In this document: positions 47,810 through 56,286 of the stretch, in pieces
Layout: each line of letters begins with the position of its first letter
How positions within the stretch are numbered: position 1 is the first letter of the stretch
DNA from: Methanobacteriota archaeon
GTDB taxonomy: Archaea > Thermoplasmatota > Poseidoniia > Poseidoniales > Poseidoniaceae
Direction: 5' to 3'
Assembly (NCBI GenBank): GCA_018650165.1
Contig: JABIGM010000018.1
Coordinates: 1 to 64,000 of the forward strand
Length of the DNA stretch: 64,000 nt
Position numbers and translations under genes: made by a program
The notes under the pieces: generated by a model
What the model was told of the DNA's origin: nothing
What the model saw: only the letters and a program-made list of their open reading frames with translations
Database searches by the model: none

Positions 47810-48097
47810 ATGGTTAATCCGAGTGCACATGCAAGCCACATCCTTGTGAAGAGTAAGGGAGAAGCAACTCAATTAGCTGCTAATATCAAGAAATTCAAAG
47901 ACTTTCAAAAGACTGCAAGGAAGAAGTCGGATTGCCCTTCGGGTCAAAAAGGCGGCGACCTTGGTTGGTTTCGTAAAGGACAAATGGTCAATGAATTCGA
48001 AGAAGCGGTTTGGTCTACTCCTCTAAAGACAGTCTCAAGCCCTATCAAAACTAAATTTGGCTATCATCTGATTTGGGTCCATGAAAGAGGAGAGTGA
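47810..48097 (+). CDS. Parvulin-type peptidyl-prolyl isomerase
   Basis: A 95-residue stand-alone parvulin domain. Seen: ASHILVKSKGEA at the N-terminus, CPSGQKGGDLGWFRKGQMVNEF broken by the family's Gly-Gly-Asp-Leu-Gly turn, and TKFGYHLIWV at the C-terminus. It catalyses cis-trans proline isomerisation during folding. There is no signal peptide, so it is cytoplasmic. A GAGGTG site sits ahead of ATG 47810. Confidence 0.93.
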   Translation: MVNPSAHASHILVKSKGEATQLAANIKKFKDFQKTARKKSDCPSGQKGGDLGWFRKGQMVNEFEEAVWSTPLKTVSSPIKTKFGYHLIWVHERGE

Positions 48098-48462
48098 TTT
48101 CTTTGGTCACCCGTGTTGGTCTCGAATCATATGAAGTGATGGCGTCACATGGAGCCTATGATTTTGAACGAGAACAAGTTCAGCCTTTTATTATCTCAAT
48201 TTGGGCAACCTTGGCAAATGATGTACAGGAAGATGACCTAGACTTGACACTGAATTATGCAGATTTACAATCTGCTGTAGATGCGGAAGTCGTCAACTCA
48301 GAGCCGGTTAAACTAATGGAAACACTATGTGATATGCTAGCAAAAAACATTAGTAAAAATGCAATTGTCCAGTCCATATCAATACGTATGGAAAAGCCCG
48401 ATGCACCATTCCCTCACCCTGGCGGATTAGCAGTAGTAGAGTATGAGTGGACGAGGGGTTGA
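48094..48462 (+). CDS. Dihydroneopterin aldolase-like protein (FolB family)
   Basis: A 122-residue T-fold protein. Seen: GLESYEVMASHGAYDFEREQ, the FolB opening with its HG(A/V)xxxE motif, then LDLTLNYADLQSAVD and the C-terminal IRMEKPDAPFPHP. FolB cleaves dihydroneopterin to a hydroxymethyl pterin in folate or tetrahydropterin synthesis; FolX-like epimerase is an alternative. GTG 48094 overlaps the previous stop as GTGA with a purine-rich site ahead. A pterin dehydratase gene lies 6.5 kb away. Confidence 0.85.
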   Translation: MISLVTRVGLESYEVMASHGAYDFEREQVQPFIISIWATLANDVQEDDLDLTLNYADLQSAVDAEVVNSEPVKLMETLCDMLAKNISKNAIVQSISIRMEKPDAPFPHPGGLAVVEYEWTRG

Positions 48463-48488
48463 AGGGCTACCACTTGACAGCACACTCC

Positions 48489-48974
48489 ATGACAGCCCCC
48501 TCGCGTGTCTTCGTGCCCTCGGTTACCGAAGAGGACGGAGGAGCGATTGGCTTAGGGGTTTTTTCGAGTGAGGAGACTGCTTGGAAGGTACTTCGTCGCT
48601 TCTTACGAAAGTCGCATTTGATGTCACTGAAGCGTTCTGACCTCGTGATTTGGGAAGTCGATCAGGTTGGCGAAGACGGTATGACAGTCCTCACAAGTAT
48701 GCATTGTAGAGATTGCCCAGTTTGTAAAAGACGTACTTTTTGGGTTGACCTCGATACCTTTTCTGCAATGTGTACTGGACACTCCTGTGAGGCTTGGATA
48801 GAGGAATCTACAATTGAACCCGGTATTATTGACCTAGGTTGGCCACCGACAAGATTCCTAAAACAGGCAGAGAACCTTGAAGATGCCATTTCAGAACTGA
48901 ATAAAATCGGTGCGCAACTCGAGGCCGCCGGGAGAACACCAGATACTGTATTCACATCGACTCTAGAGGAATGA
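48489..48974 (+). CDS. Unrecognised protein with a Cys-rich zinc-like centre
   Basis: A 161-residue protein. Seen: an N-terminal part with FSSEETAWKVLRRFLRKS, then C-R-D-C-P-V-C-K and, about 20 residues later, CTGHSC, together able to hold one zinc; the C-terminus is helical and acidic. I do not recognise the family. The start is doubtful: GTG 48447 would add 14 residues and overlap the FolB-like gene, whereas ATG 48489 follows it. The end overlaps the convergent argS by 23 bases. Confidence 0.65.
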   Translation: MTAPSRVFVPSVTEEDGGAIGLGVFSSEETAWKVLRRFLRKSHLMSLKRSDLVIWEVDQVGEDGMTVLTSMHCRDCPVCKRRTFWVDLDTFSAMCTGHSCEAWIEESTIEPGIIDLGWPPTRFLKQAENLEDAISELNKIGAQLEAAGRTPDTVFTSTLEE

Positions 48975-50661
48975 TCCCAACACCAATCATTCCAGAGCAA
49001 AGCATCTCTCTTGCTTTTTCGCTAACTGCGAAATTGAATTCATCAACGACTCCGTCTTTAACAACATGGCAGTCACGATAGAATGAATTGTAGGATGTAG
49101 CAAGTTCAAGCAAATACAGTGCAAAAGTATGCGGCTTATTCTCCTTGACAGAATGACTCAACTTATCCACAAAACAAGCCATTGTTCGTAATAAATCATG
49201 CATAGCAGGAGGGATTTCTCCTTTACTATCGGCGATTGGACCTCTCCCTACTCGTTTAGCAATTGAGCATGCACGTGTGTGTGAATACATGATGAATGGT
49301 GCACTTTCTCCTTCAAATGAAAGTGCTTCTTCCCAACGGAATGTGAAGCCTTTGTCGGGGCTAACTTTTGTAATATTATATCGAACTGCAGAAACACCAA
49401 CCGCCTCTGCGATTTTGGTTACCTCATCCATCCCGAGTTCAGGTCGTAGTTCCTTTACAACAGACGCTGCTTGGGCTTGTGCTTCCTCGAGAAGGTCGTC
49501 CATGAATACAACGTTACCGCGTCTTGTACTCATCTTGCCTTCAGGTAATTTGATGAATGCATAGAACATCACTTCTGGCACTTTCTCTCCCAATTCTTGT
49601 AGCGTCATGCTAACCTGTTTAGCTTGTAATTTATGATCTTCACCAAGAACATTGATTAATTCATCACATTGCTGCCATTTCCACATGTGATAAGCGATAT
49701 CTCTAGTAGCATATAGTGAAGACCCATCTCCTCTTCTATAGAAGAATTCGGTTTTGCCTTTTAGCCCTCTTTGGCCCAAATCCAAAAAGTGTGCGCCGTT
49801 ATCTGCCATGCCATGAATTTCTAGACCAGCAAGTCTTTCCATTAGTTTGGAAACCGTACCTTCAACAACAAATTTGGATTCTTTTGTGAAGGTATCAAAA
49901 TCAATACCTAGGCGAGAAAGTGTCTCAAGCATACCGTCCAGAACAGGTTGGTATGCATCTTCAAACTGCTTTAGAACAGAATCATCGCCATGCTCAGATG
50001 CATGAACTAATTTACCAATCGCCTCTTCAATAACAGGATCTTTATCTTCACGCATAAGTTGTGCTGCTTGGTACCAACGAACCATTTCATGGTCTGGTTT
50101 TCCATTCCAACGGGGATTTACACCATCTTTCCCTTCAAGAAGTGAATCTACTTGGTCCTTTGACAGATTAGCAATCGCCCATGCTAGAACACCTACTTGT
50201 TTTCCCATATCATCAACATAGTATTCAGCACGAACCTCGTTACCATACATGCGGTTCAACCGAACCAGTGTGTCGCCTAAGATGGCATTCCTTGCTCGGC
50301 CTACGTGGAATGGCCCGTTTGGATTAGCACTTGTGTGTTCGATTAGGACGTTCTTTGTACCTGGCATTTCAGAAGCTGGCATTACTTTGGAACAAAGCCA
50401 ATCCGGCTTTGCACTAAAATTCAGGTAACCACCTGCAGTTGAAATATCGTAATCCCCTGATAGAAGAGTGGATAATTCGGTTGCAATATCGGCCGGATTA
50501 CGCCCCAGTTGCTTTGCAAATGGGAAACAGGGCAATGACAAGTCACCTTGGTCACGTTCTCGACTGGGACCCAAGGCTTTCTTCCAAAAATCACCTTTTA
50601 CTCCAACTTTTTCAAGAGCAGTTTCTAATGAAGGTTCAATGATTGCTCGAAGAATTTCCAT
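48952..50661 (-). CDS. argS: Arginyl-tRNA synthetase
   Basis: A 569-residue class I synthetase charging tRNA-Arg. Seen: an N-terminal Add1 domain, the HIGH-like HVGRARNAI after HTSANPNGPF, YVDDMGKQ, and KLPEGKMSTRRGN, the KMSKS-like loop, then a C-terminal all-helical anticodon-binding domain. GGTGAT four bases before ATG 50661 fixes the start; the GTG three codons earlier is inside that site. It lies nine bases after prf1 and is likely co-transcribed. Confidence 0.96.
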   Translation of the reverse strand: MEILRAIIEPSLETALEKVGVKGDFWKKALGPSRERDQGDLSLPCFPFAKQLGRNPADIATELSTLLSGDYDISTAGGYLNFSAKPDWLCSKVMPASEMPGTKNVLIEHTSANPNGPFHVGRARNAILGDTLVRLNRMYGNEVRAEYYVDDMGKQVGVLAWAIANLSKDQVDSLLEGKDGVNPRWNGKPDHEMVRWYQAAQLMREDKDPVIEEAIGKLVHASEHGDDSVLKQFEDAYQPVLDGMLETLSRLGIDFDTFTKESKFVVEGTVSKLMERLAGLEIHGMADNGAHFLDLGQRGLKGKTEFFYRRGDGSSLYATRDIAYHMWKWQQCDELINVLGEDHKLQAKQVSMTLQELGEKVPEVMFYAFIKLPEGKMSTRRGNVVFMDDLLEEAQAQAASVVKELRPELGMDEVTKIAEAVGVSAVRYNITKVSPDKGFTFRWEEALSFEGESAPFIMYSHTRACSIAKRVGRGPIADSKGEIPPAMHDLLRTMACFVDKLSHSVKENKPHTFALYLLELATSYNSFYRDCHVVKDGVVDEFNFAVSEKAREMLCSGMIGVGIIPLESM

Positions 50662-50670
50662 TAATATCAC

Positions 50671-51918
50671 CTATGCCATCGGGTAGCGAAGCACAGCAGC
50701 AAGGCCACCAAATCCAGAGTCTAGTTGCGCGCCTTCTTCGGTGTCTGTAGAAATGAATTTCACTTCAGAACGTCCCTTAGCAGCCAGTAATGAGAATTCG
50801 TCAATCAATGATATTGAACTTACTTCAATCAAATCATCACCATCGGATTTACATTTTGGACACGCAGGTAAAGCATCCATGCGACCAATTGTAACCGACC
50901 ACTCGTTTGAACAAGATTTACATTCAATTTCTACTGAATTCTTACGCATCCCTTCACTGATAAGTAATTTAGATACAGCCCCTTGCTCTAATGCTTGACG
51001 GATCATTACCTCGCCATATGTAGCCTTTGGATGTGATTTCACTAGTTCCTCTAAGAATTCGGTTACGACTTTTCGCTCGGTATCAAGTTCAATCTCGCTC
51101 ATCAGTCCGCCTGCATTGTCGACAAGTTCTCGAACGCCACTTTCATTTGAATAGCCAACATCAAATGTAGTTTTAGCAATCTTCTTTGCGATTTCATGAT
51201 GGAAGTAGTCGTTCTTTACAACGTAGTCTTTGGTCGCACCGGGTCCGCCAATTATTATCGCCTGGATGTTTTCCAATTCAGGTAACCAGTATGAACAAGC
51301 GTGCTCAGAAGCACGTTTGAAGAAATTATGAGCTGCTTCTTCAATAAGCCTTTCGAATCTTTGCGCTGACTGACCCCCTTGCCTGTGCTTACCCATAATG
51401 TTGGAAACAAGTGTTTCTTGAACATGTATGCGTTTACCACTGGCAATTCCATATGCAGCTTCAGCACGGTCGATTACGAACAAGCCATAGGATTTTTTGT
51501 CAACCAACATATCTTCTAATTGCGATAACTCAAACTTAGAATCACAGCGGTATCGGAATGAGATTAGTGCCTGGGGTGGATCATCGATAATTACAGTAGT
51601 ATGGCGCGTTTTATTGTTGCCAACAATAATTGCTCCAGTGAATAGGGCAAGTCCTCTTTCGCCGGCATCACGGTATTTTGAGAGTAATGAAATTGCAGAT
51701 TCAATCGCACCCTGTACGTTCTTTTTTGTTGATTTAGACTTGATATTAGCCGCTTGCCCGTGCTCGTTTTGAAGCATCTGTCTCGCATCAGAAACCTGTC
51801 GGTCAGGCGGAATAATTACTGTAACTAACTCTGTCCCCGAACCCTTCATCTCTCGAAGGTCCTCGAGTGCCAGTTTCAACTTGAGTCGGCGGGTCGCCTG
51901 TTCTGCGTCATCACTCAT
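50671..51918 (-). CDS. prf1: Peptide chain release factor aRF1
   Basis: A 415-residue archaeal/eukaryotic-type release factor that recognises all three stop codons. Seen: the codon-reading ANIKSKSTKKNV (NIKS motif), the peptidyl-hydrolysis GGQ loop in KHRQGGQSAQRF, and a C-terminal domain with a CKSCSNEW/ CPKC zinc mini-domain. Full-length. It is first in an operon with argS. Confidence 0.97.
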   Translation of the reverse strand: MSDDAEQATRRLKLKLALEDLREMKGSGTELVTVIIPPDRQVSDARQMLQNEHGQAANIKSKSTKKNVQGAIESAISLLSKYRDAGERGLALFTGAIIVGNNKTRHTTVIIDDPPQALISFRYRCDSKFELSQLEDMLVDKKSYGLFVIDRAEAAYGIASGKRIHVQETLVSNIMGKHRQGGQSAQRFERLIEEAAHNFFKRASEHACSYWLPELENIQAIIIGGPGATKDYVVKNDYFHHEIAKKIAKTTFDVGYSNESGVRELVDNAGGLMSEIELDTERKVVTEFLEELVKSHPKATYGEVMIRQALEQGAVSKLLISEGMRKNSVEIECKSCSNEWSVTIGRMDALPACPKCKSDGDDLIEVSSISLIDEFSLLAAKGRSEVKFISTDTEEGAQLDSGFGGLAAVLRYPMA

Positions 51919-51930
51919 ACAGCTCTCCCC

Positions 51931-51945
51931 CAGCCCTAAGGGCTG
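51931..51945. repeat. Inverted repeat between divergent prf1 and pyrH
   Basis: CAGCCCT and AGGGCTG are separated by one A, within a GC-rich run that also has CCCC and GGGG on either side. It lies 13 bases upstream of the prf1 start, so it could be a leader hairpin or operator shared by the two divergent genes. A shorter palindrome (CTTCTGAGAAG) follows about 20 bases on. Confidence 0.4.
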
Positions 51946-51994
51946 AGGCGGGGACTTTCAAGCCTTCTGAGAAGGAAGCATCATCAATGGTCGA

Positions 51995-52009
51995 CATTAC
52001 GCAGTAATG
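51995..52009 (+). promoter_or_regulatory. Hairpin covering the pyrH start codon
   Basis: CATTAC-GCA-GTAATG is a perfect six-base inverted repeat whose right arm contains the ATG at 52007. If transcribed it would sequester the first start codon; the second ATG (52010) would remain outside. No ribosome-binding motif is visible upstream. Confidence 0.3.
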
Positions 52010-52714
52010 ATGACGACCCACATCATTGCTCTGGGAGGCTCACTTCTACGTCCTGAAGAAGCAGAGCAGAGAACTCAGTGGTTCGGTCAGTTGAGACAAT
52101 TAGCGGTGCATCTGGAAGGAAACGGAAGGCGTCTGGGAATTGTTGTGGGTGGAGGTCTGCCCGCAAGAGAGGGCATCACCTTGGCACGCCAATCATTCTC
52201 CGAGCCCTATAGACTAGATACCGTCGGCATTGCTGCTACAAGACTTAATGCAACAATTTTACAGCAATCACTACTTGATACCGGATGTAATGTCTGCCCA
52301 ATTATTCCAAATTCCACCGAAGAGGCTGCAGATTTACTCACTGAACACAACTTTGTGATTATGGGAGGTACATCTCCGGGCCACACGACTGATGCTGTAG
52401 CTGTTGCTTTGGCAAGAGACTGCGGAGCACCTCACTGTGTCATCGCTACAAATGTCACACATGTTCACGATAGCGACCCCCGCCTCAACGATGATGCTAA
52501 GCCAATCGAAGAGATGACTTTGACTGAATTAGCAAGAATCACTGGAACCGAACCTCTAGAGCCTGGTGAATCAGCAGCAGTAGACCCGGTGGCAGTAAAG
52601 TGGGCAATTGAGGCCAATGTTAAGTTAGCAGTATTGGACGGACGGAATCTGTCATTACTTGAGGATGCAATCGAAGGAAGGCCGTTTGTTGGCACACTGG
52701 TTCGAACGGAGTGA
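52007..52714 (+). CDS. pyrH: Archaeal-type UMP kinase
   Basis: A 235-residue amino-acid-kinase-fold enzyme phosphorylating UMP to UDP. Seen: IIALGGSLLRP at the N-terminus, the UMP-site VVGGGLPAREG, LDTVGIAATRLNA, GGTSPGHTTDAVAV and ATNVTHVHDSDPR, all as in archaeal PyrH (which differs from the bacterial hexamer). Paired with carAB and dut in the window it feeds pyrimidine synthesis. Either of two adjacent ATG codons (52007, 52010) could be used. Confidence 0.94.
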   Translation: MMTTHIIALGGSLLRPEEAEQRTQWFGQLRQLAVHLEGNGRRLGIVVGGGLPAREGITLARQSFSEPYRLDTVGIAATRLNATILQQSLLDTGCNVCPIIPNSTEEAADLLTEHNFVIMGGTSPGHTTDAVAVALARDCGAPHCVIATNVTHVHDSDPRLNDDAKPIEEMTLTELARITGTEPLEPGESAAVDPVAVKWAIEANVKLAVLDGRNLSLLEDAIEGRPFVGTLVRTE

Positions 52715-52719
52715 GAAAT

Positions 52720-52995
52720 ATGGTAGATGCAAAAGCGATTAGAGATAAAGTAAACAAAAAAATAAACTCACCTCGCTCAAAGATTTCTTCTAATCTCCCC
52801 TCTCACAAGCATTGTAGAATGTGTGGTATCGAGATTGATGTCAAAACCGACCCTCGTATTTGTAAAAACGAAGAGTGCGTAACTAAACTAGAAAAGCAGA
52901 GCAAACAAGATAAAATGATGCGAATTATGTTCTTCATATTCTTCATTGCGATAGTTGCACCTGTCGCATTGCAATTATTTGGCTTTGGACGTTAA
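52720..52995 (+). CDS. Zinc-ribbon membrane protein (DUF2116-like)
   Basis: A 91-residue protein with a zinc ribbon (HCRMCG...CKNEEC) preceded by a basic segment and followed by KLEKQSKQDKMM and one C-terminal membrane helix (IMFFIFFIAIVAPVALQLF). This layout is that of DUF2116/Zn-ribbon proteins found across archaea beside translation genes. A GTG at 52711 overlapping the pyrH stop is an alternative start. Role unknown. Confidence 0.8.
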   Translation: MVDAKAIRDKVNKKINSPRSKISSNLPSHKHCRMCGIEIDVKTDPRICKNEECVTKLEKQSKQDKMMRIMFFIFFIAIVAPVALQLFGFGR

Positions 52996-54092
52996 TTCCT
53001 GTACCAGCCGTCTGGAAGTTCCATCGGGTCTGTAGCCATATTCGCTTTACAGCGCCTAACCATCTCCAGTCTAAGTGCGATTACACCAACTTCTTCTTGC
53101 GCTGAAATTGTAACGCACCCTTCCTCATCAATTAGCACTGGCAAATCGGGTTCACCCTCACCATCCCATTCGGATTCAAATTTCTTCACTTCATCCCAAT
53201 TAACAGGTAGTGGATCCATCAAGTCACCTTTTGAGACAACTACAATCATATCGATTTCTGGAAGAAGCTCCTTGACTTCGGCCAAAAGATTGTTTTGGTC
53301 TTCGACACTAGTACCACATTTTTCTGAAATATCCATCAAGAAAATGCACAGGCTACCAACATGCTGAATCGCTGCGATTGCTTGCAATTCAATTGTATTA
53401 CGGTCATACATTGGCCGGTCAAGTAGTCCAGGTGTGTCGACCATCTGGTGAGGGACGCGACGGTGCTTGAAATGGCCAACGTGAAGTTGTTTAGTTGTGA
53501 ATGGGTAATGGTTTACTTCCATATTTCCACTTGAAAGTGAAGAAATGAATGCACTCTTTCCAACATTTGGAGCACCGCATACAACAATTGTGGGACACAG
53601 TTGGTCAATAACTGGCAGTTTACGCAAGATTTGTCTGCTTTGGTGAAGCCATTCAAGTGATGGACTAATTCGACGCATGATGCTTGAAAGGCGACCATAT
53701 GCCTCTTTCCGCGCATCGTGCATTATCTCGAATCTTGCGCTACGAATGATTTTCATCGTATTTTGCTTTGCGATTTTTCGCATCTGCTTTGCACCCCAGC
53801 CAAGCATCGAAAGATGGTGACGATAATCATCGCATCCAACACAAGCATCGACCATGGCTTTATCGAACAGAGGCATTCTATCGAGGCTTGGCCATGACTT
53901 TTCAGTATCTTCCAAGTATTGTGACATAACATCCGCAGATGTTTGAACCATTCTAGTCAACTGTTTACGGACACGAAATACCTTGACTGGGTCGTCGACG
54001 CGGTCAGCGGCTTTCTTGCCGCGACTGAAACCTTTGTCGAGAACCTCCTCTTCTGTAAGGACGGTTGTCAGGTCTCGCCATACTACCTTCAT
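52992..54092 (-). CDS. NOG1-like GTPase
   Basis: A 366-residue GTPase of the NOG1/Obg group, involved in large-subunit ribosome assembly. Seen: an N-terminal helical NOG1 domain (FSRGKKAADRVDDPVKVFRVRK), then Walker A GAPNVGKSAFI, the effector-region YPFTTKQLHVGHF, G3 VDTPGLLDRP, and SKGDLMD replacing NKxD (G4 with Ser for Asn). The full set of domains fits archaeal NOG1. It ends four bases inside the convergent zinc-ribbon gene. Confidence 0.92.
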   Translation of the reverse strand: MKVVWRDLTTVLTEEEVLDKGFSRGKKAADRVDDPVKVFRVRKQLTRMVQTSADVMSQYLEDTEKSWPSLDRMPLFDKAMVDACVGCDDYRHHLSMLGWGAKQMRKIAKQNTMKIIRSARFEIMHDARKEAYGRLSSIMRRISPSLEWLHQSRQILRKLPVIDQLCPTIVVCGAPNVGKSAFISSLSSGNMEVNHYPFTTKQLHVGHFKHRRVPHQMVDTPGLLDRPMYDRNTIELQAIAAIQHVGSLCIFLMDISEKCGTSVEDQNNLLAEVKELLPEIDMIVVVSKGDLMDPLPVNWDEVKKFESEWDGEGEPDLPVLIDEEGCVTISAQEEVGVIALRLEMVRRCKANMATDPMELPDGWYRN

Positions 54093-54192
54093 CGGAATGC
54101 CTCTGATTCAATCGGGTCGGCTCCTATTCTTCAATTCGTAGGTTCATTTTGAAAGCGTCAGACCTTAGAAGGAGGAGCCCCGACACTCCCAT

Positions 54193-54618
54193 ATGTCGGA
54201 CCTACCGGATTGGGCGCGGAGCATGTTGGAAGAACTTGGTTCTCCAAAACTTGATGAAATTGCTAGCGTTCACACTGGCGATTTGATGGAACGTCGCCAT
54301 GGTCTAAGGAAAGATGACCTTGTGAAAATTCAATTAGATGCAAGAGCACTTAGTGAGGGAGAAGACACTTGGGTGTACGGGAGATTATTATCTTCTGGTA
54401 AATCTTCAATCGAGTTACTTAACACGGATGGAGAGCATGTTTACATCGCGAGAGAAGTAGTGGTCAGAGTTGTTCTAGTCACTCATACACGCCCCGCATA
54501 TATCGATGATAAGAAATTGCTAGAATTCGAGAGAGCGGACCAAAAAAGGCGATCAAATCTTCACGAGAAGGTCGAAAAAGAAACCAAAGGCAGCGACGAC
54601 TCTCATATTTGGGGCTGA
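54193..54618 (+). CDS. Conserved-looking small basic-tailed protein, unknown function
   Basis: A 141-residue soluble protein. Seen: an N-terminal helix (LPDWARSMLEELG), a beta-rich centre (DLVKIQLDARAL, WVYGRLLSSGKSSIELLN, HVYIAREVVVRVVLVTH) that could be a small barrel such as an Sm- or KOW-like fold, and a charged helical tail (KLLEFERADQKRRSN). I cannot name a family. It is four bases before the pterin dehydratase gene and divergent from the NOG1-like GTPase. Confidence 0.65.
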   Translation: MSDLPDWARSMLEELGSPKLDEIASVHTGDLMERRHGLRKDDLVKIQLDARALSEGEDTWVYGRLLSSGKSSIELLNTDGEHVYIAREVVVRVVLVTHTRPAYIDDKKLLEFERADQKRRSNLHEKVEKETKGSDDSHIWG

Positions 54619-54622
54619 GAAC

Positions 54623-54868
54623 GTGTCATGGGCGGTTATTGACAACCACCATTTGGAAAAATCATTTGTATTCCCAGACTTTACTTCCGCACTAGAATTT
54701 GTGAATATTGCTGGAAATATTTGTGAGGAACAGGACCACCATGCAGAATTTATTTTGACTTGGGGTTCAGTCTTAATCAAGACATGGAGTCATGATGTCG
54801 ATTCGATTACAGAGCGCGACCATAAACTCGCCAAAGCGATAGATGAGGTTGTTTCGAATGGATCCTAA
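54623..54868 (+). CDS. phhB: Pterin-4a-carbinolamine dehydratase
   Basis: An 81-residue enzyme that dehydrates 4a-hydroxytetrahydropterin, recycling the cofactor of aromatic amino acid hydroxylases. Seen: the catalytic DHHAEFILTWGSVLIKTWSHD block, which contains the HH-(x)-(x) active-site histidines, and the closing ITERDHKLAKAID. Slightly shorter than the usual 95-110. The GTG start (MSW...) follows the preceding stop by four bases. Confidence 0.92.
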   Translation: MSWAVIDNHHLEKSFVFPDFTSALEFVNIAGNICEEQDHHAEFILTWGSVLIKTWSHDVDSITERDHKLAKAIDEVVSNGS

Positions 54869-55190
54869 AGGAATATCTAGCCCCGGATACAGAATGCATG
54901 CCTTCGTGTGTGGACATACGCGTCCCGAGGGTGCTGCGCGTGGTTGCTGTAATGACAAGGGGTCACTGGATTTGATGAAGCAATTCAAGCAAATGGCAAA
55001 GGATTCGGGAATAAAGGATGTACGCGTACAGAAATCTGGATGCTTAGATTTCTGTGAAAGTGGGCCAACATGCGTAATATATCCAAGTGGCAACTGGTTC
55101 AAAATCACCAGTGAATCGATTCCAAGTCTTGTCAAATACCTTGATGATGGGACTTTGCCAAGTGAATTTCTACTGGACCTCAAAGCTTGA
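54858..55190 (+). CDS. Thioredoxin-like 2Fe-2S ferredoxin
   Basis: A 110-residue protein of the thioredoxin-fold ferredoxin group (as in NuoE/complex I 24 kDa and the Shethna-type proteins). Seen: HAFVCGHTRPEGAARGCC with the first cysteines, then QKSGCLDFCESGPTCVIYP with the second pair, giving the four ligands of one 2Fe-2S cluster. Overlaps the end of the pterin dehydratase gene by 11 bases, suggesting coupled translation. Its end overlaps the convergent aIF2-beta gene by 11 bases. Confidence 0.9.
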   Translation: MDPKGISSPGYRMHAFVCGHTRPEGAARGCCNDKGSLDLMKQFKQMAKDSGIKDVRVQKSGCLDFCESGPTCVIYPSGNWFKITSESIPSLVKYLDDGTLPSEFLLDLKA

Positions 55191-55590
55191 CGGGGCGAGT
55201 AGCACCACATGCCTGGCACTTTAGCAAGGTTGTTCGATCCTGCCTGATGAAATTAGTATCTGGTGCATTACATTGTCCGCACTTGATGTATGTGTTGACA
55301 TAATTGACAATGGTCTTTTTGATACGCTTCGGAGGAATTCTACCTTTGAATCGAATACGAGGCCCATCTCTGGACCCAGCAGTTCCAAGTTCATTTAGCA
55401 TGAATTGGTATACGTGGTTTTCATCTCTTTCCATGTGATTGACGACTTCTGCGAAATTACGGAAAATCGTGTTTGAACCTTCAATCATAATCTGAGGATC
55501 AGGTAGTGTCCAACGAGCACGATTCGAGATTTCTTCAGGAATATTTGACCTTGCGCGGTCTAGCAAAGACTCGTATTTGAAGTCGGACAT
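55180..55590 (-). CDS. Translation initiation factor aIF2 subunit beta
   Basis: A 136-residue protein that, with alpha and gamma, brings initiator tRNA to the ribosome. Seen: an N-terminal helix region, the core TIFRNFAEVV and RDENHVYQFMLNELGTAG, and a C-terminal zinc ribbon CGQCNAPDTN...CQACGA. Full archaeal length is about 135-140. Starting at ATG 55590 gives MSDFKYESLLDRA, the usual beginning; a longer open frame extends 150 bases upstream without support. Confidence 0.95.
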   Translation of the reverse strand: MSDFKYESLLDRARSNIPEEISNRARWTLPDPQIMIEGSNTIFRNFAEVVNHMERDENHVYQFMLNELGTAGSRDGPRIRFKGRIPPKRIKKTIVNYVNTYIKCGQCNAPDTNFIRQDRTTLLKCQACGATRPVKL

Positions 55591-55699
55591 CAAACCACTC
55601 GCCGAGTCCGCTCCATTTGAGGGTTTCCGCCTCCTAGCGCATTTTGTCAACGATGGTTTGATGTCTGAGAGACAACCCGAATCTAACATGGAGACCGGA

Positions 55700-56275
55700 A
55701 TGAGTATAGAGGAACTGCGTGGAATGGCAGCAAACCTTCGCAAAGAAGGTTTGAATTCTCAGCAAATTGCAGATGAACTTTCACTATCACAAGATACAAT
55801 TTCATGGCTACTTGCCGGCAGCACTGCTGAAGAGATGCCACGTGACGTTAGAATCGGGTGGAGAACGATTGGAGTACGCCCTCAAAGAGTAGCAGCAATT
55901 GGCGCGATTATGGCTGATGTCGTAGCTGAAGAATGCGGAGATGGTATCGATACCGTTGTTGGAATCTCGATTAATGGCGTTCTGTTTGCAAATGAAGTCG
56001 CCAACCAGTTAGATTGCGAAGTTGCGATTCACCGAAATGTAGACGGGGGACCAGGTAAAGGTTCTCTTTCCAATAAGTATGGACAAGTTTCTGGCAAACG
56101 AATCGTAATTGTCGATGACGTGCTGTCCACAGGTGTAACCATGAGGCGTACAATAGATTCCATGCGAGAGGCTGGAGCAGAAGTCGCTCTTTGCATGGTC
56201 CTAGTTAACAAAACAGTACGAAATGAAGTGGACGAAGTTCCATTGCGTGGTATAATTCGCGCAGCTGTTGTTTGA
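55700..56275 (+). CDS. gfcR: GfcR-type regulator: HTH fused to a phosphoribosyltransferase-like domain
   Basis: A 191-residue protein matching archaeal GfcR, a transcription regulator of sugar catabolism in haloarchaea. Seen: an N-terminal helix-turn-helix (NLRKEGLNSQQIADELSLSQDTISWLLAG) split here as LNSQQIADEL and LSQDTISWLL, and an orotate-phosphoribosyltransferase-like domain with the PRPP loop IVIVDDVLSTGVTM. It could also be an orotate phosphoribosyltransferase in its own right. GGAG six bases before ATG 55700 favours that start; ATGs at 55661 and 55688 are possible. Confidence 0.85.
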   Translation: MSIEELRGMAANLRKEGLNSQQIADELSLSQDTISWLLAGSTAEEMPRDVRIGWRTIGVRPQRVAAIGAIMADVVAEECGDGIDTVVGISINGVLFANEVANQLDCEVAIHRNVDGGPGKGSLSNKYGQVSGKRIVIVDDVLSTGVTMRRTIDSMREAGAEVALCMVLVNKTVRNEVDEVPLRGIIRAAVV

Positions 56276-56286
56276 GGTGAGCATAG

